Of a DNA stretch of 64,000 nt, positions 44,991-57,728 are shown piece after piece; within the stretch, counting starts at the first letter, position 1, and every line of letters starts with the position of its first letter. Under the pieces are notes generated by a model. That model worked only from the letters and a program-made list of their open reading frames with translations, searched no databases and had not been told where the DNA came from. The stretch covers positions 6,212,972-6,276,971 of the forward strand of contig NC_045146.1 in NCBI RefSeq assembly GCF_008831285.2, written 5' to 3'. This stretch comes from Nymphaea colorata (lineage: Eukaryota > Streptophyta > Magnoliopsida > Nymphaeales > Nymphaeaceae). The position numbers and the translations under genes are program-made.

Positions 44991-45871
44991 TTTTGTTATG
45001 ATTATCAATTTTAATTTTGTTCAATTTTCTTTTATTCTCCTCCTTATAGGATGTCGAAACTCAATATGTCTTAGTTCCTTCTTTTCCCTCGAAAGTCTCC
45101 TAGAAAGTATTTGTACAGGGTTTGGCTTTGTATGCCTACGTTTGCGGAAGGGAGAGTGCTCTTTTTTCCAACGAGAGAGAAAGAGTTGATCGGCATCAGT
45201 ACATCACCCTTCATACCAGACTTTATACACTCTGGTTACCAAAGAGGACAATGAAACGATAAGTCAATAATAACCATAAGGTCTTCAATGGTATCACCAG
45301 ATCCTCAAAATATGGAAAGCTGATCTCTAGATCACCAGGATAAATATAAGCCACTTAAATCTTGCATCTGATAAAAGCAAGAGCTCTCTCATGGAAAAAT
45401 ATCGCTTAACCCAGTGTAATTGCTGGTGGAATTAGCTATATATGCACATATTTTTCAGTCCATTAATTTGATTTATTAATTAGACTGCTCGTGTTACTTG
45501 TGTACATTTAACTCATTGGTTTTCCACACACTTTATTTTAGCATTGTTATAATTTGTGGAAAACGTAATATAAGCAAACCATCAATCAAATCACCGATAT
45601 AGGTCTTGACGGTTTTCCCATTGCAAACAAGAAATATCGTCATTATGGATACTTCTTGTGACCTTTGCCATTGATCTCAGTCACCGACTCACCAATAGAT
45701 CAGGAAATCCCAAACACCAATAGTGTAGGGAATCTTCGTGCCAACGGATTTTCCCAATGGCTTTGAACCATTGGCATATGAACAGACAACAAGCATGAGG
45801 GGTCTTTGACAACAGTTAGGGCAGTTGGCAAAGCCCAACATTGTTGTATTGCTGTTGGTTTAATCTCCAAT
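44991..45871. other. Anonymous stretch
   Basis: No RT or other domain follows the protease. A pyrimidine-rich TTCTCCTCCTTATAG|GATG near 45034-45054 looks like a splice acceptor, of interest because Ogre-type elements carry an intron between protease and RT, but no RT follows it. Confidence 0.45.
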
Positions 45872-46385
45872 TAGGGATGTCAATATATGCGATTCGAATA
45901 TGATATATCTGATTGATCTATTTCGTTGATATCTGATTAAAAAATCAGATCGGGATCAGATTTAAGAAATAACATCCGATCAAATTCAGTTCCAGACTTG
46001 GATCAGATTTTGTTTGAAATAAATATCTTATATCCAATGCTTTTACATTGTGAAAATTGGCCGGATCTGTTCAAAATTCAGATTCAGATTCAGATCCAGA
46101 ATCAGATATGAATATAAAAATCAGATCCAAATCAGATTTGGGTTGTGAAATCAGATTTCAGATTCAGATATGGCTTTTTTTCATTCGTATTTGCAAAATT
46201 TGGATTCAGATCCAGAATCAGATATGAATGTAAAAATCAGATTCAAATCATATTTGAGTTGTCAAATCAGATTTCAGATCCGGATTCGGATATGGCTTTT
46301 CTTCGTTTGTATTTGAATCTCTTTCAATTCAAATTTGAATCCAAGTGTATGAATATCCGAAAAAAAAGTAGATACAGATACAGTC
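45872..46385. mobile_element. MITE of the TAGGGATGTCAAT family, truncated
   Basis: The left end TAGGGATGTCAATAT and the CAGAT/TCCGAT-rich body match the complete copy at 53438-53843. Internal words such as ATATCTTATATCCAATGCT and GAATATCCGAAAAA are in the same order. The right terminal repeat ATTGACATCCCTA is missing. It contains a tandem duplication (46072-46315). Confidence 0.75.
46072..46315. repeat. 122-bp tandem duplication inside MITE
   Basis: 46072-46193 and 46194-46315 share AGATCCAGAATCAGATATGA, TCAGATTTCAGAT and ATATGGCTTTT in register, with about 15 percent mismatch by eye. The sibling MITE at 53438 has a single copy of this part. Confidence 0.8.
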
Positions 46386-49300
46386 CGTCTACTTCCCTAT
46401 CTCGATTCACCTTCACAAAGGGTACAACATAGCTATATTTTGCCAACGGAACCATACACTCAATGATGGTCATAAAGTGACCTAGTTTTTCCTTAAGGTT
46501 GATCTTAAAGAGATCCTTTGATACCGTCCAACGGCCCTTCTTATAGTCACCTATATATGATGGGTTTTGGGAAAAGATGGAATCGGTGGTCAAAAAGTTT
46601 GTCATCAAGCCTAATACAAGGTACATTCAATTAGATAAATAAGACTACCTGTCCCCTGCCCCTAAAAAAGGAAAAGAAAAACTCTTTCTGGAAAAAATAG
46701 TTAATTTGCCTATCAAATTGTTCTTCGCAAGAAAGAGACATCGCCCAATGGTACAAAGAGCCCAGTTCCAGACTGAACTATCCATGACGCTGGGTCACGT
46801 ATACGTCCCATATTTATCTCAGTTTCCATGCTAAAGATGTTAAAGAAAAGTTCATTTGCCAACTTGCAAATTGATTCACGTCAGGATTTTTACTTTGAAG
46901 CAATACATAAGCTGCCCTTTTTTTACCCTATTCAAAGTGGCTATTTCTTCACGAAATAGTAATTACAAAGGTAAAAGCTTAGACATGCACCAGCTTCATG
47001 ATATCAGCAGAATGCAGCAGACCATCGAAATATAATATTGTTCAGGATCGTTGAATATCATGAGGAACACTGTATTTCAAGAAAAAGGCTACCATCCCGG
47101 AACAGACAGGGATGTCAGACAGGTAAAAGATAGGAAGTTATTGTTGTCCTTTTGGTGATTTATTGACTTGAAAGCAAATTAAGCTGACCGGATGGAGAGA
47201 AAGGGCAATAACCAGCAATTAATTTCTCTGCGTGTTAAATTAGTACGATTGAAATAAATGTTGAAGGAATTTGTGCCTGCGAATCCAAGTGTTACTGTTC
47301 CTGACAAAATGTATTTTTTCCCCTCTATTGGAGTTTATGCCTAATAATTCTGCCGCTGTGGCCTTAAGTGCTGCCCAGCGCCTGCATCCTGTCACATCAC
47401 AATAGAAAATTCGATGTATACCACCACTGCGTTAAATTCTATTCATATGACAAACTAGCTTGATTATGCCGTATAATAATATATAAAACAACCTTTAAAG
47501 TTATTTGGTTCTTCGGGCTACTTAAGTTTTAAGGTGACTTCGGCCACACAGATGTATGCCAAATCCTCAAACGTAAACAAATTATGCAAATCCAATATAT
47601 GAATCAAATTTTATGAGCGAACAAATTTATGACTATCAAATTAACTCATTTTATAAAATTCTAACTGCACATCAGATTTAGCAGTTTCTATCATACAACA
47701 AACATGGAACACGTCTTTGGACATGAACCTCTTATGTGGTGCCGTTTACCATACTTATGACATGAACCATCAGAAATTTTGCAGCTACCTGATTAGGGAT
47801 TCCAAACTTCAGATTCACGTTGGTCTCAGACAAACTTAATCAAACCTTACTCAAACAGATTGACATCCGGGTTCCGCATCTGCATTTGAATACCTTAATC
47901 ATATATTCAGATATTTAGATGGGCCAAATGGGCAGGACTTTCTTCAAGGTTTTTGGATTCAAACCCAGATTTGGTTATGCAGATAACCCGAACCCATTGG
48001 CATTCCTCCTCCTCTTTCTCTCTCTCTCTCTCCCACGCACACACGCATCAACTAGAAGAGAAAAAGTTAGGAGTGCATTGGGAGAAACCATTTTCCTGGT
48101 TTATACTTTAGAAACATTTCATGTTTCAGAATACGAAAAAGTCACACATCCACATATTTGACGCGAGTGGCATTAAACAAATGGAGAACCAAATTTATTA
48201 TAATAAATCGTATCGATGGAGAGAACAAAATGCAACTAGAAGAGAGCTCGCTTTTGGGGCTTATCAAAGAAGATATTCCTGCTTTGGATACGTTCTCCTT
48301 CCCGAAGCTTTTGCAATAGGCGCCTACATCTTGCCGGGTGACAAGTTGCATAAAATACTAATATCCGTGGCCGAGCTTGGCATCGCAAGTCCCGTGCCTC
48401 CGTGGCCATCGTGTTCACACCTTCCACAGCCACTGTCCCCATCTACGCCGCTCCCAAGACCAAGAGCACGTCCGTTGGCCCTTGGGGCTTGTCAAAGGAT
48501 GGAAGGACGCTGTGCCCAATCTGGTCTGTGTCGTGTCGCCACTCTTCCCTACATCTCTCCACTTCTCACCACCATGCATGCATGCATCGTCTCCCATCCG
48601 CAGGTCTTCCAAAATATATTTGGCCGAGCTAGAAATCTAAGCTTCACTATTCAATACATGAGAAAGAGAGCGGAAAAGATAACAATGCGGACCCTTTAAG
48701 CTAAGTTAGGGCTGAGACTATGATGCTATATTATCTCCCCTCCACTCATGACCTCGACACAGCTTTAGACCCACCCTGAAGGCAAGAAATATATTTGAGT
48801 TTATTTGGAACAGCATCATGTGACTATTTCAAATGGTCTATATGCACTGTCAGAAAAATTTACATGTAAACACATTTTCAAATGTCTTTAGGCATTAGTG
48901 GCAATTTATCTTTAGCTAGAGTTTAAGATACTTTTGTCAACAGTAATGAGTGTATGCATAAGAATTACCTATACTCTCGTCCGTTTTCACTTATGAAATC
49001 TACTAGAGATGAGACTTGACCTATCAGTATGATATCGGACCATCATGGGTGCCTTTTCTTAGGGCAATGAGACAAAGGACTAAACTTCATATTTTAAAGC
49101 CCTAGACAATGATTGTCGTCATGATCCTATGTGCATGAAAGCAAGTGTGCGCCATGTTTTAGAAAGAGACTCATCATTTGAAATCTACTTGGACCATCAG
49201 AATTTAGGAGTCATGAATTTGTAACATTGTCTAAAGGGACTAAATTCATGCCTTAAATCATCATTGGTTCATGCAAACCAACTTATGTATGCATGTAACT

Positions 49301-49598
49301 AGATTATGCATAGTTAAGATATGCCCTCTAAAACTTAAAAGGACATGAGATCCAATCCAAGTTCACTTCATGATCTAGACTCCAATTTATGAATCCATGA
49401 TTTTAAAATCCATGGTCCAAATTTGTAATAGGGATTTTGGCTTTAAGGTTTACCTAAGGGCTGAGTAGGTTTCGGATTCAGATTTATGGTTCAGACTTGT
49501 AATGCAATAACTAAGATCCAAATCCCAGAATACAAGATCCAAAGTCTTGAGATTTGATCAAAATCATCTAAATTTAGATCTAAAGATTGAATTCAAGA
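46386..49598. other. Anonymous stretch
   Basis: Several overlapping open frames at 47919-48699 arise in a comparatively GC-rich patch (48230-48600), with no recognised domain in any frame. The longest (plus, 192 residues, 48121-48699) has irregular composition. It could be a degraded gene or captured fragment. The rest holds nothing identifiable. Confidence 0.4.
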
Positions 49599-49680
49599 TC
49601 TAATGTTTATAACCTATGATCCATATTCAACTTTAATATTCTAATGTTTATAACCTATGATCCATATTCAACTTTAATAT
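49599..49680. repeat. Perfect 41-bp tandem duplication
   Basis: 49599-49639 and 49640-49680 are identical (starting TCTAATGTTTATAACCTATG, ending AACTTTAATAT). It lies in a tract rich in GATCCAAAT/AGATTT words (49370-49800). Confidence 0.97.
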
Positions 49681-50333
49681 TATTATGAAATCTAAATCCA
49701 AATCTGGGTTTATATCAACTTGTTCAGGTCTTGGGCATGATTCACTTTAGATCCAACAATGTGGGTTTAAGATTCAATTATTTTTGGATCCAGGTTTAAC
49801 TAGGTTGGATCTAAGTAGGGTTTCATAGTAGGGGTTGACCTAGCTAAAGGTTTCAGACTGGATTAAGGTTCGGTCAAACAAGCTAGGGTTTGTTCAAAAT
49901 TGAGCTCCTTGTATTTTGGACTAAATGCTAGGCCTTGGTTAGCATTGACAAAAAGATTTTATAGAATCTGGCCAATAAGAGCTGGATCTAGGGTTTAAGA
50001 CTTACTTGTAGTGGATCCTAGGGCCAGCCTAGGTTAGGCCCTAGAAGACATGGACATGGGTTAAGTATAGGTTTAGATCTTGTCTATGCATAAACCTAGG
50101 GCTTTGGAAAATCATTTGAAATAGTATGTTTTAAATCATTTTAGAAAACTATGTTTAAGAAAATGTATCTGTTTTGAGCCGAAGTTGGGTTTAGATAGTT
50201 ACACACCAAGCCATAGCTGAAGGTGTGTCACTACGCTAACCTAACTGCTGGCAGGGGGCTAATAATTGTTGCTGCTACAGCTGACGGCTAGCCATTGCTA
50301 CTAATATCGGCAGAATAAGAGCAATATACTACC

Positions 50334-50340
<7 letters not shown>

Positions 50341-50422
<82 letters not shown>
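50341..50422. repeat. TA microsatellite passing into TATG repeat
   Basis: About 27 TA units (50341-50394) followed by about seven TATG units (to 50422). Confidence 0.95.
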
Positions 50423-53400
50423 TAAAATATACACTTCCAAAATTTAGCATTTACATCGATCAAACAAATGTGGGAAATTTATCAGTTCAATGAAGTTGTT
50501 GGATATGCATAATACTTTATAATCAGTCTAAGAAATGGTTTGTCCGCTGTGCTGGTACTTCTAAATCCACAGAAGAACTTAAGAATTTGAGGCAAAAATA
50601 ACACCTCTGTTGTAGTTCAATTAGTGCTAAGAAACAAAGAAATGACAGCCAACTGCAGAATCGCGGCCAAATTTCACAAAAGAAGAAAATTGCTTTTTGT
50701 CCTTTGATTATGTTACCTTGTCAAACGAAAGGATAATTTACATTATACGTAGTTTATGGAGAGCTTCTTAACATAACACTATAAAAACAGACCTAGTTGA
50801 GCGTCAGCAAGTGGAATCTGAGACTGCATCTCTCACATAATTTTCTTGTTGCCGGATCTTATGTACATAGAAGGTCTGAAATAATGACACAAAGATCAAT
50901 TTCAAAGAGATGAAACTTGGTTATACATAGATTAATGCAAATAGCCATGTCTTCAACCATTTCAGATATTTAATCCATATTAATCCAATTGAACTTTCAA
51001 GTTCAATATGCAGCTTCACTTTGTGCAGCTCTCCAACCATGACCTGAGCTAAGGCTACATTATGACAAACTTTGTGTGAACTTATTGACAAGGGATTGGA
51101 AACTCTCTCTCACTAACGTATATGTACAGTTGACTCATGGGGCTATGCAAGTAAAATGATTATAATATCTAATAACAAATACTGGTTGTTGAAGCAAATG
51201 CTGATGTCTTAAACTAGTTACATTGATATAGCAAACAGATTTGTTTCAAAGTACTCAAATATGAATGATACTTTAACAAGAATACTATGAAGAAAATGTT
51301 GTACAACCGTGAGCTAAAGGCCATTTTGAGACGACTTGGTTAAGAACGTGCATAAATTATGATGGACTTGGAACAAACAATAAATAGGTACCATGTTTGA
51401 AACTAACAATTACAAAATCCTTGAACTACAAGAATACAATCCCCAAGACATTTGGTCTATGTTCAAACTTGTGAGAGACTGAATGATCATATATACAAAA
51501 CCATTGGAAATAACAGACACAGAAACTAACCAATGTTTACAATGTTCGGGCCAGGCACAATGAGTCTTTTCATAATGCCAATAACAGTTGCCCTCCCTTA
51601 GAGGTCCACGTGAGGTAATGGGAAAAGCATATGCAACATAGTAGATTGAAGACAATGAAAAGTGGAATTTGGTGACAAACTTTGACTTAGCATCTGGATG
51701 TATATCATGCCACATTTCAAACCACAATTCCTTCATTAAAATAGGATGCAAATAATATTCCGATGATTCCTGTAAAACAGGAACCCATGTAACCCCAAAA
51801 CTCGTTTCAAGATCATGAGAACATCCAAAATTCTTGAAGTAGATAATAGAATTGATTGATCTAAAATGATGAGAACTCATAGTTGATGTGCAGTTGAGTG
51901 CAAAAACAGATTAGTCAACATACCAAAAAATAAAACATATCTAGATTGCAGAGGAGAGAGAGATAGAGAGAGATTTATCAAGTTCCCAAACAGTAGATCT
52001 CTTTCTTGGGATGCATTCAACATCTTCATAATATGTAATATACTTGATCCCTTTGGTCTACTCATATTAGGAATGTCCTTCTATTTGGATGATGCTCTAC
52101 ATTTATATTTACTAGAATCTTTGTCCCATCATGCTCCCATTGCTCATTCAATCACACCATAAGGGATATACTAAACGTGAAAGAATAAATATAATGTATT
52201 TTAGTTTAGAGTACATTTGGATGGACAACTTTTAACTAAAATGGTCAATGATTGAATATTGTAACTGGTGCCCAAATGATTAATAGGGAATAACACACAA
52301 TAAAGAAAGAGGATAATAATTTAAAAGAATGGTTAGTTTTAAGTAGTACATTAATTTGTTTTAGCACAAGGCACAAAAGAGCACAATAAAACGTGACTTA
52401 CACTATTTAGCCTCTCCCTCTCTCATGTATTGCTAGAAGCCTTCTCCACCCTGGCGATCCACAGGGGGAGTGGCACAGAAAGACATGGAGATGGAAGCAT
52501 TTATATTTCAAGCAGCTTTGTCAGGGCAATTAAAGTTGAGGTACTTGACTTCTTTTTAAGCTACCAAGGCATTCAATGGCCATTCACAATTATGATGTAC
52601 TGAGCATTCAACATAAATGACACCAAGAACTTACATCGCTTCCCTCATTTAATCTTCTCTGCTGACACCTGCAAGGCCTTTTGTCCTCCATGAAAATTCG
52701 TGCACTAACTGAGAGGTATTCAGGAAGCTGATTACCATTGCTCAGCTGTTTTCATTTCCAGTTTTTGTTCTAACAATCATTGCTCGATGAGAGAGAGCAA
52801 GAGAGAGGGGCCATACTAAATGGGAGGAATAAATTTGAGAACTTGTCGAATAGGAGCACTATGTTTATTGGTGTCATTTTGGAACGCCAAGGATAGCCCA
52901 AATTTATTCTGTTATGATTGGTTGGTCTCTTCCTTTTGTATTGGTGGCGCATGATCTTGTTGTGCTCAAGGTTAGTTGCTTTAGTGACGATTAAGTACTA
53001 CAATTATTTGCAAATGCTGCTTAGTATACATAATACTGCAATATATAATCTGTGGAGCAAAAAGTGTTAATGAGTTTAGTCCTCACTTTTTTATCAACAA
53101 GCTATTATTAACATGACCTACAATTAAAATAATAGTCTAAGCCCAATTATTGCAAGCGAACACCAAAGTTTCGACAAAGAATAATGTACTTTGCAATTAT
53201 GATCAGACGTCTTAGAATGTTATTTTGAAATGTATTGTTTAAGCCATTTGGAAAATTGCAATCCCTTTTACTGCATATGTGCTAAATAGCTTGCAGTTCA
53301 TTATCAAAATAATGCAGTTAAGGTACTCCTTATTGGAGGACCTTGGAGTTTGACGCAGTGGATTAAGCGTAAGGTAAGGAGAAGCCCAGCCAAGGGATGG

Positions 53401-53437
53401 GGTATTGATTTCAGCAGCATGAGTGCAATGAAGTTGG
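50423..53437. other. Mostly anonymous stretch with one unrecognised frame
   Basis: No domain was recognised, except that the minus-strand frame at 51410-51880 (described separately) looks possibly coding. AG-rich words occur near 51951-51972 and 52785-52806. Confidence 0.4.
51410..51880 (-). other. Unrecognised open frame, possible exon(s) or gene relic
   Basis: 156 residues. Parts have protein-like composition: 'ESSEYYLHPILMKELWFEMW' and 'GNCYWHYEKTHCAWPEHCKH' (four Cys plus His/Trp, metal-site-like). Between them the translation is hydrophobic and AT-driven. The minus strand has AAG|GG before 'GNCYW' and TTG|GTTAGT after 'CKH', which could be splice sites of a 66-bp exon. I do not know the family. 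It may be a host gene fragment or a pseudogene. Confidence 0.3.
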
Positions 53438-53843
53438 TAGGGATGTCAATATCTTCTATTTTAATCGGATATCTGACCGAGCCGATACGAAAAAACCATA
53501 TATGGAAAAAATTTAATATCCGATTAAGAAATTGGATCGAATTCGGATTTAACAAATGACATCCGATCGGATTCAGATTTGGATATACATAAATATCTAA
53601 TCAGATCGGATTCATTTTTAGACAAATATCTTGTATCTAATGCTATTACATTTTGAAAGTTGTCAAAATCCGGTTCAAAATTTGGTTTTAGATTTGGATA
53701 TGAATATAAAAATCAGATTCAGATTATAAAATGGGGTTTTAGATCTGGATTTGACTTTTCTTTATTTGTATTTGAATCTAAATATGTGAATATCCGAAAA
53801 AGTAGATATGATTAATGGCATATCAGATCCATTGACATCCCTA
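53438..53843. mobile_element. hAT-type MITE of the TAGGGATGTCAAT family, complete
   Basis: 406 bp with ends TAGGGATGTCAAT and ATTGACATCCCTA (perfect 13-bp inverted repeats), flanked by GAAGTTGG and AAAGTTGG (7 of 8), consistent with an 8-bp hAT target duplication. The body is rich in GGATCGGATTCAGATTTGGA-like words. Confidence 0.87.
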
Positions 53844-54433
53844 AAAGTTGGGGGTCCATAACCATAATCCTCTTAGTGAAACTATAATACTGTTGCCTTA
53901 CCAGATTCCTTTGAACTCTGTAAAGGAATGGGGTCAGCTTTCTGAATTATGAAATTATAACATGGGGTGATTTTGAATTGTCTATGTATACATGTTTTGT
54001 TATTCTTTGATGCTTTAGTTATAAAGAGTGGAAGACCAAGCCTTCCAGAAGGGTTGGGTCGGAACTAAAAAATTTCAGGAAAAAAATTAAAGAAAGACAA
54101 AAACTAATTAATGGTTTAATTAAATCTAGAGTATTCCGTGTACAATGAAGGCTTTCCGCCATTTATACATGCAAAAAATTCAATAAGCTAATCTTCCTAA
54201 TTTAGTACTCCTTGTAAAATGATGATAGTAACCTAAATTGGTAAGTTCTAATCTTGATAATCAGCTCATTATGAAACCAACAAAAACTAACAACTAATCC
54301 AAAATTTGTGAAGATATTCAGGTCCTGATGGAACTCGTGCAAGTTCTGGCCCAAATTGCCCAAGCCTTCAACTCATTTGGTTCACATTTGAGATATGTAC
54401 AAGCAAAAATAAATGGCTAGGGAAGTTCAATGG

Positions 54434-54880
54434 TTAGGGCCAACTTGGGCTCGACTTGAGCTTGCTGGCCAAACTTGACTCCAGTTCAACTCAAATAAAT
54501 CGAGTTAAGAAACAGATTCACTTCAATAAATGAGTCGAGTTCGAGCTAATGAGCAGGCCTTTCTTGTACAAACTGTATTAAGATCGTCAAGAGAACATAT
54601 AGAACACGTTTTACAATGTTAGCAGAAACGACATACGGTTCAAATGGTTTTTACCCTTGCTTGGCAAGGGCCAAATTTATAATTCAAATTAAGCTGGTCA
54701 TGTACACTCTTGAAAATTTATTTTTTTATAAAGGCTCAGCCAAACTCAAGCCAAGTCTTGCCTCAAGCTTAGTTGAGCCGATTCAAGCCGATTAAGCTTG
54801 AGTAAAAGCCGACATTGAACTAGTCAACTTGAACTTGAACTTTTATGCCGAGTTCGAGCTGGCTAAGTTCAACATCCTTA
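54434..54880. mobile_element. Probable MITE rich in GAGTTCGAGC/CAAGCC words
   Basis: The left end TTAGGGCCAACTTGGGCTCG and the inverted right end TAAGGATGTTGAACTTAGCC are similar but imperfect, with internal TCAAGCTTAGTTGAGCC words. Flanks TTCAATGG and CAAATGGC are only loosely alike. Sequence near 63440-63560 has the same vocabulary. Confidence 0.5.
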
Positions 54881-56759
54881 CAAATGGCATAGGTTGGACC
54901 ACTTACAATTTCTTCATTGGCGGACGCTTGGGCGGGGCGGACGGACGCTTATGATAACTATCATTAGTTATTTGATAAAACATGAGTAAAACATGAGCAC
55001 AACATGAGCACAACGCATATTTTTTGTTTTAATTGAGAAAATAAGTTGAAGGCGTAGCGTGTGAAGGAAAACCATCAAGAGGGCATTAAAGAAAATAATT
55101 TCAGATTTTTGTACTCTCTCGGAAAACGAAGCAAAGCTGGGGTCCTTTTGCGGCATAAAACTATCGGTGCACTTCATTCATCGGCTCTCAAATGCACACC
55201 TTCATTATAACTTAAGGTAATTTAAGGGTGGAGCTAGAAATTTTTTACGAGGGAACAAATTAAAGTTTTTAAATTTTAACCTACCTCAAATTATCATTTT
55301 TCAAAAATTTTTTGTATATGACAAGTGATTTTTTTAATAATTTTATAAAACCTAGTTTTTATAAAAGGCTTAAAAAACCTGCCTGTCGCTTACGATGTGT
55401 CAAACGATATTTTCAAAAAAAAAGAAAGTAATCAAAAGTTAAAAATAGAAGGCCCTTAAACTGCAATAGAGAAAAAAAAAAAAACTTGTTCAAAAGTCAA
55501 GTGGCCCTCTTGTAATTGATATTGTTTCGATGTATAAAATCAGCCCATTCAGAGACAAGGTACATTCAATCGGAAGTCCACGGATTGAAGATATAAGAAA
55601 AGCAAAACAATCTCCCTGTATTAAGGACAAAATGGAAAATTTTGAAACAATCACATTTTCTCAAATGACCAAATTACCCTTAATTAAAGAAATACCGTAA
55701 CCAAAGAAGAAACTGCCTGTCCTTCACACATCGAATCGACTTCGCACTAATTCAGAGCCAATTGTCCTATTCGACACCAATTCACCCGATTCAACAGGTA
55801 ACGGTTCGATTTTTTTAACTTGTTCAGAGATCATGACCCGAATCGAAATTGTCTCCAAACGACCGATTCCCAGCTTCGACTCGTTCTGATTCTTCTTGTT
55901 AGGTTCGTTGACCTAACTCCCTGAACGTACACTGTTACAATTTACATGGAAGAAGCCAAAAGGGATGCCTGCCATTCCCAATCCCCACACGTTGGTAGGC
56001 AGCGAACTTAAAGGGTGGTTTAGTAAGGGCATTATGTGAGTATCCCATAAATTTCTTTTAGAAGATCAAAACCGATTCACTAAAACACTCACAAATGTCT
56101 CTACTGCCAAGCCACTACCACCTCAGGGGTGAAACTGTTGCCAAAATAGAACGACCCCTTCGTTTAGGGGACAGCGACCCTTCCACAACACTTCTCATTC
56201 TTGCAAGTGCTTGAAAGATACGCAAAAGGCCCTGTGATCTTTTACTCTACACTTTCTCGTCAATTCTCATCCCTTCTATCATCTACCATTGCATTATTAA
56301 ATTGTAAACATGAAAGCAAAAGATGAGCATCGAAGATCAGATTTTGCAATTCTCCCATGTCCCATAACTGGAAAAAAGAAAAGGCTGTGTTCATGTATAT
56401 GGAACTTTTATAGTTTGATGCTGATTGAAAAAGAACCAGCTTTGCTCTTTCTAAGAAGAGTATCAGCATTGGTTTGATAGTGCCAGGTAGAATCAGACAA
56501 AGGAAAATTAAGTGAGTGTCACAAAGAACGGAAATATCGCCATCCAGAGGCATAAAAATTCTTGGTTAATTACGTGAGTGACAAAGTCCCAAACCAAAAG
56601 CTGTCAATAATTTTACATTCTTTGTGAAGAAAGAAAGGTGCTATCTATCAGGACGCACATGTTCTTTCTTCTCTCAAATTAGAAAGAAAGGGAAGAAAAA
56701 ATGAAAGATTGGTCTGAAAAAAGAAGCGGATGATGCAGAGTTGAGGTTTTGATGTCTGC
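54881..56759. other. Anonymous intergenic stretch
   Basis: It contains the dispersed-repeat fragment at 55228-55370 (see 14860-15012) and A/T-rich tracts. No gene was recognised. The last few hundred bases are the 3' flank of the CLE gene. Confidence 0.5.
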
Positions 56760-57017
56760 CTACCGATTGTGCAGAGGATTAGAGCCAGTCGGCACTCTCC
56801 TTTCTTCATCACCTAGAAGACCAACCTCATCTTCTCCTCTGCGTGAGCCGTCACCGCTATCAGCTGAAGCTGGAACAAAGAAACAGTGAGCCCGAACTTT
56901 AAATACTTTGAAGGCAGAAGGAGCCATGGCATTGGATGCCAGTGCAGGAAGTGGACAAACCAACATTGACAGAACCAAGAACACAAAGCAGCAAGCAACT
57001 GGACGCCTCAAGCCCAT
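56760..57017 (-). CDS. CLE-family secreted peptide precursor
   Basis: A single-exon minus-strand frame of 85 residues from ATG 57015-57017 to TAG 56760-56762. Residues 1 to about 28 form a signal peptide (basic start GLRR, then 'CCFVFLVLSMLV', then a cleavage-like PALAS). Residues 29-72 are a variable linker. Residues 73-84 are the CLE dodecapeptide RRVPTGSNPLHN, with one trailing Arg before the stop. CLE peptides are processed, often Pro-hydroxylated, and bind LRR receptor kinases of the CLAVATA1/BAM class to control meristem or vascular fate. The motif keeps the conserved R1, P4, G6, N8, P9, H11 and N12; Ser replaces the more usual Pro at position 7, as in a few known CLEs. A longer frame from 57077 adds 20 basic residues before the signal peptide and is less likely. 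Which subgroup it belongs to was not determined. Confidence 0.92.
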   Translation of the reverse strand: MGLRRPVACCFVFLVLSMLVCPLPALASNAMAPSAFKVFKVRAHCFFVPASADSGDGSRRGEDEVGLLGDEERRVPTGSNPLHNR

Positions 57018-57606
57018 AATTTTTCCTTTCTTTTTCCTCTCTCTGTATCGAGAACAAAAGTCATGGAAGAATTTCATTCCTTTTTTTTTTTTTTCCTTTT
57101 CTACTGTGACACCGAAAACAGGAGAAAAAAAAAGACCAACAGTGCTTTTCAGGATGAAGTTTCAATCTCCTTTTGGTCATCTTGGCAGGCGTAATAAAAG
57201 CAACACAAAAAACTGCAGTCTTCTGAGTCCATATCCCCAAAACAAAAATTGGGATTTTTCTTCAGATGTGTTCTAAATTTATGGGAAAGAAGCTTACCTG
57301 AGAGTCAAAGACCGAGTCAATGACTCTGAGTCACATGCAGTGGTGTTGATGGGCGGAGTTAAATTGAATGTGCTACGGCCAGCTGCTCTTGGAACCTTCT
57401 CAACCAGCGCCCATTTGACTAACATTTATCTCTACACTGTCAATGCTAACCAAACAGATAAAATGAAAATAGGATATCTCCCTCTCTCTTGCTAAAGAAG
57501 GGTGACTGTCCCGTTCAACTCAATTGCAGTTGTTTTCTATTCGCTAAGAGACGCAGCCATGTTAATACCATTGTTAATTTTGGTTCTTCAAAACCATTGT
57601 GCCAAG

Positions 57607-57608
<2 letters not shown>
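57018..57608. other. Upstream region of the CLE gene
   Basis: It contains T-rich runs (57083-57096) that are A-rich on the CLE strand. No clear TATA box could be chosen. There are no other genes. Confidence 0.5.
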
Positions 57609-57651
<43 letters not shown>

Positions 57652-57652
57652 G
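57609..57652. repeat. Compound TG/AG microsatellite
   Basis: Eleven TG units (57609-57630) followed directly by eleven AG units (57631-57652). Confidence 0.97.
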
Positions 57653-57728
57653 CAAGATGCAGAAAAAACGAAGTTTGAGAAAAGCATTCCAAACACATGC
57701 GGAAATGGGCTTCCAAAGTTTGTACTTT

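Noticed and set aside
48121-48699. 192-residue plus-strand frame and overlapping frames
   Set aside because: Several frames are open at once in a GC-richer patch, none with a known domain or consistent composition.
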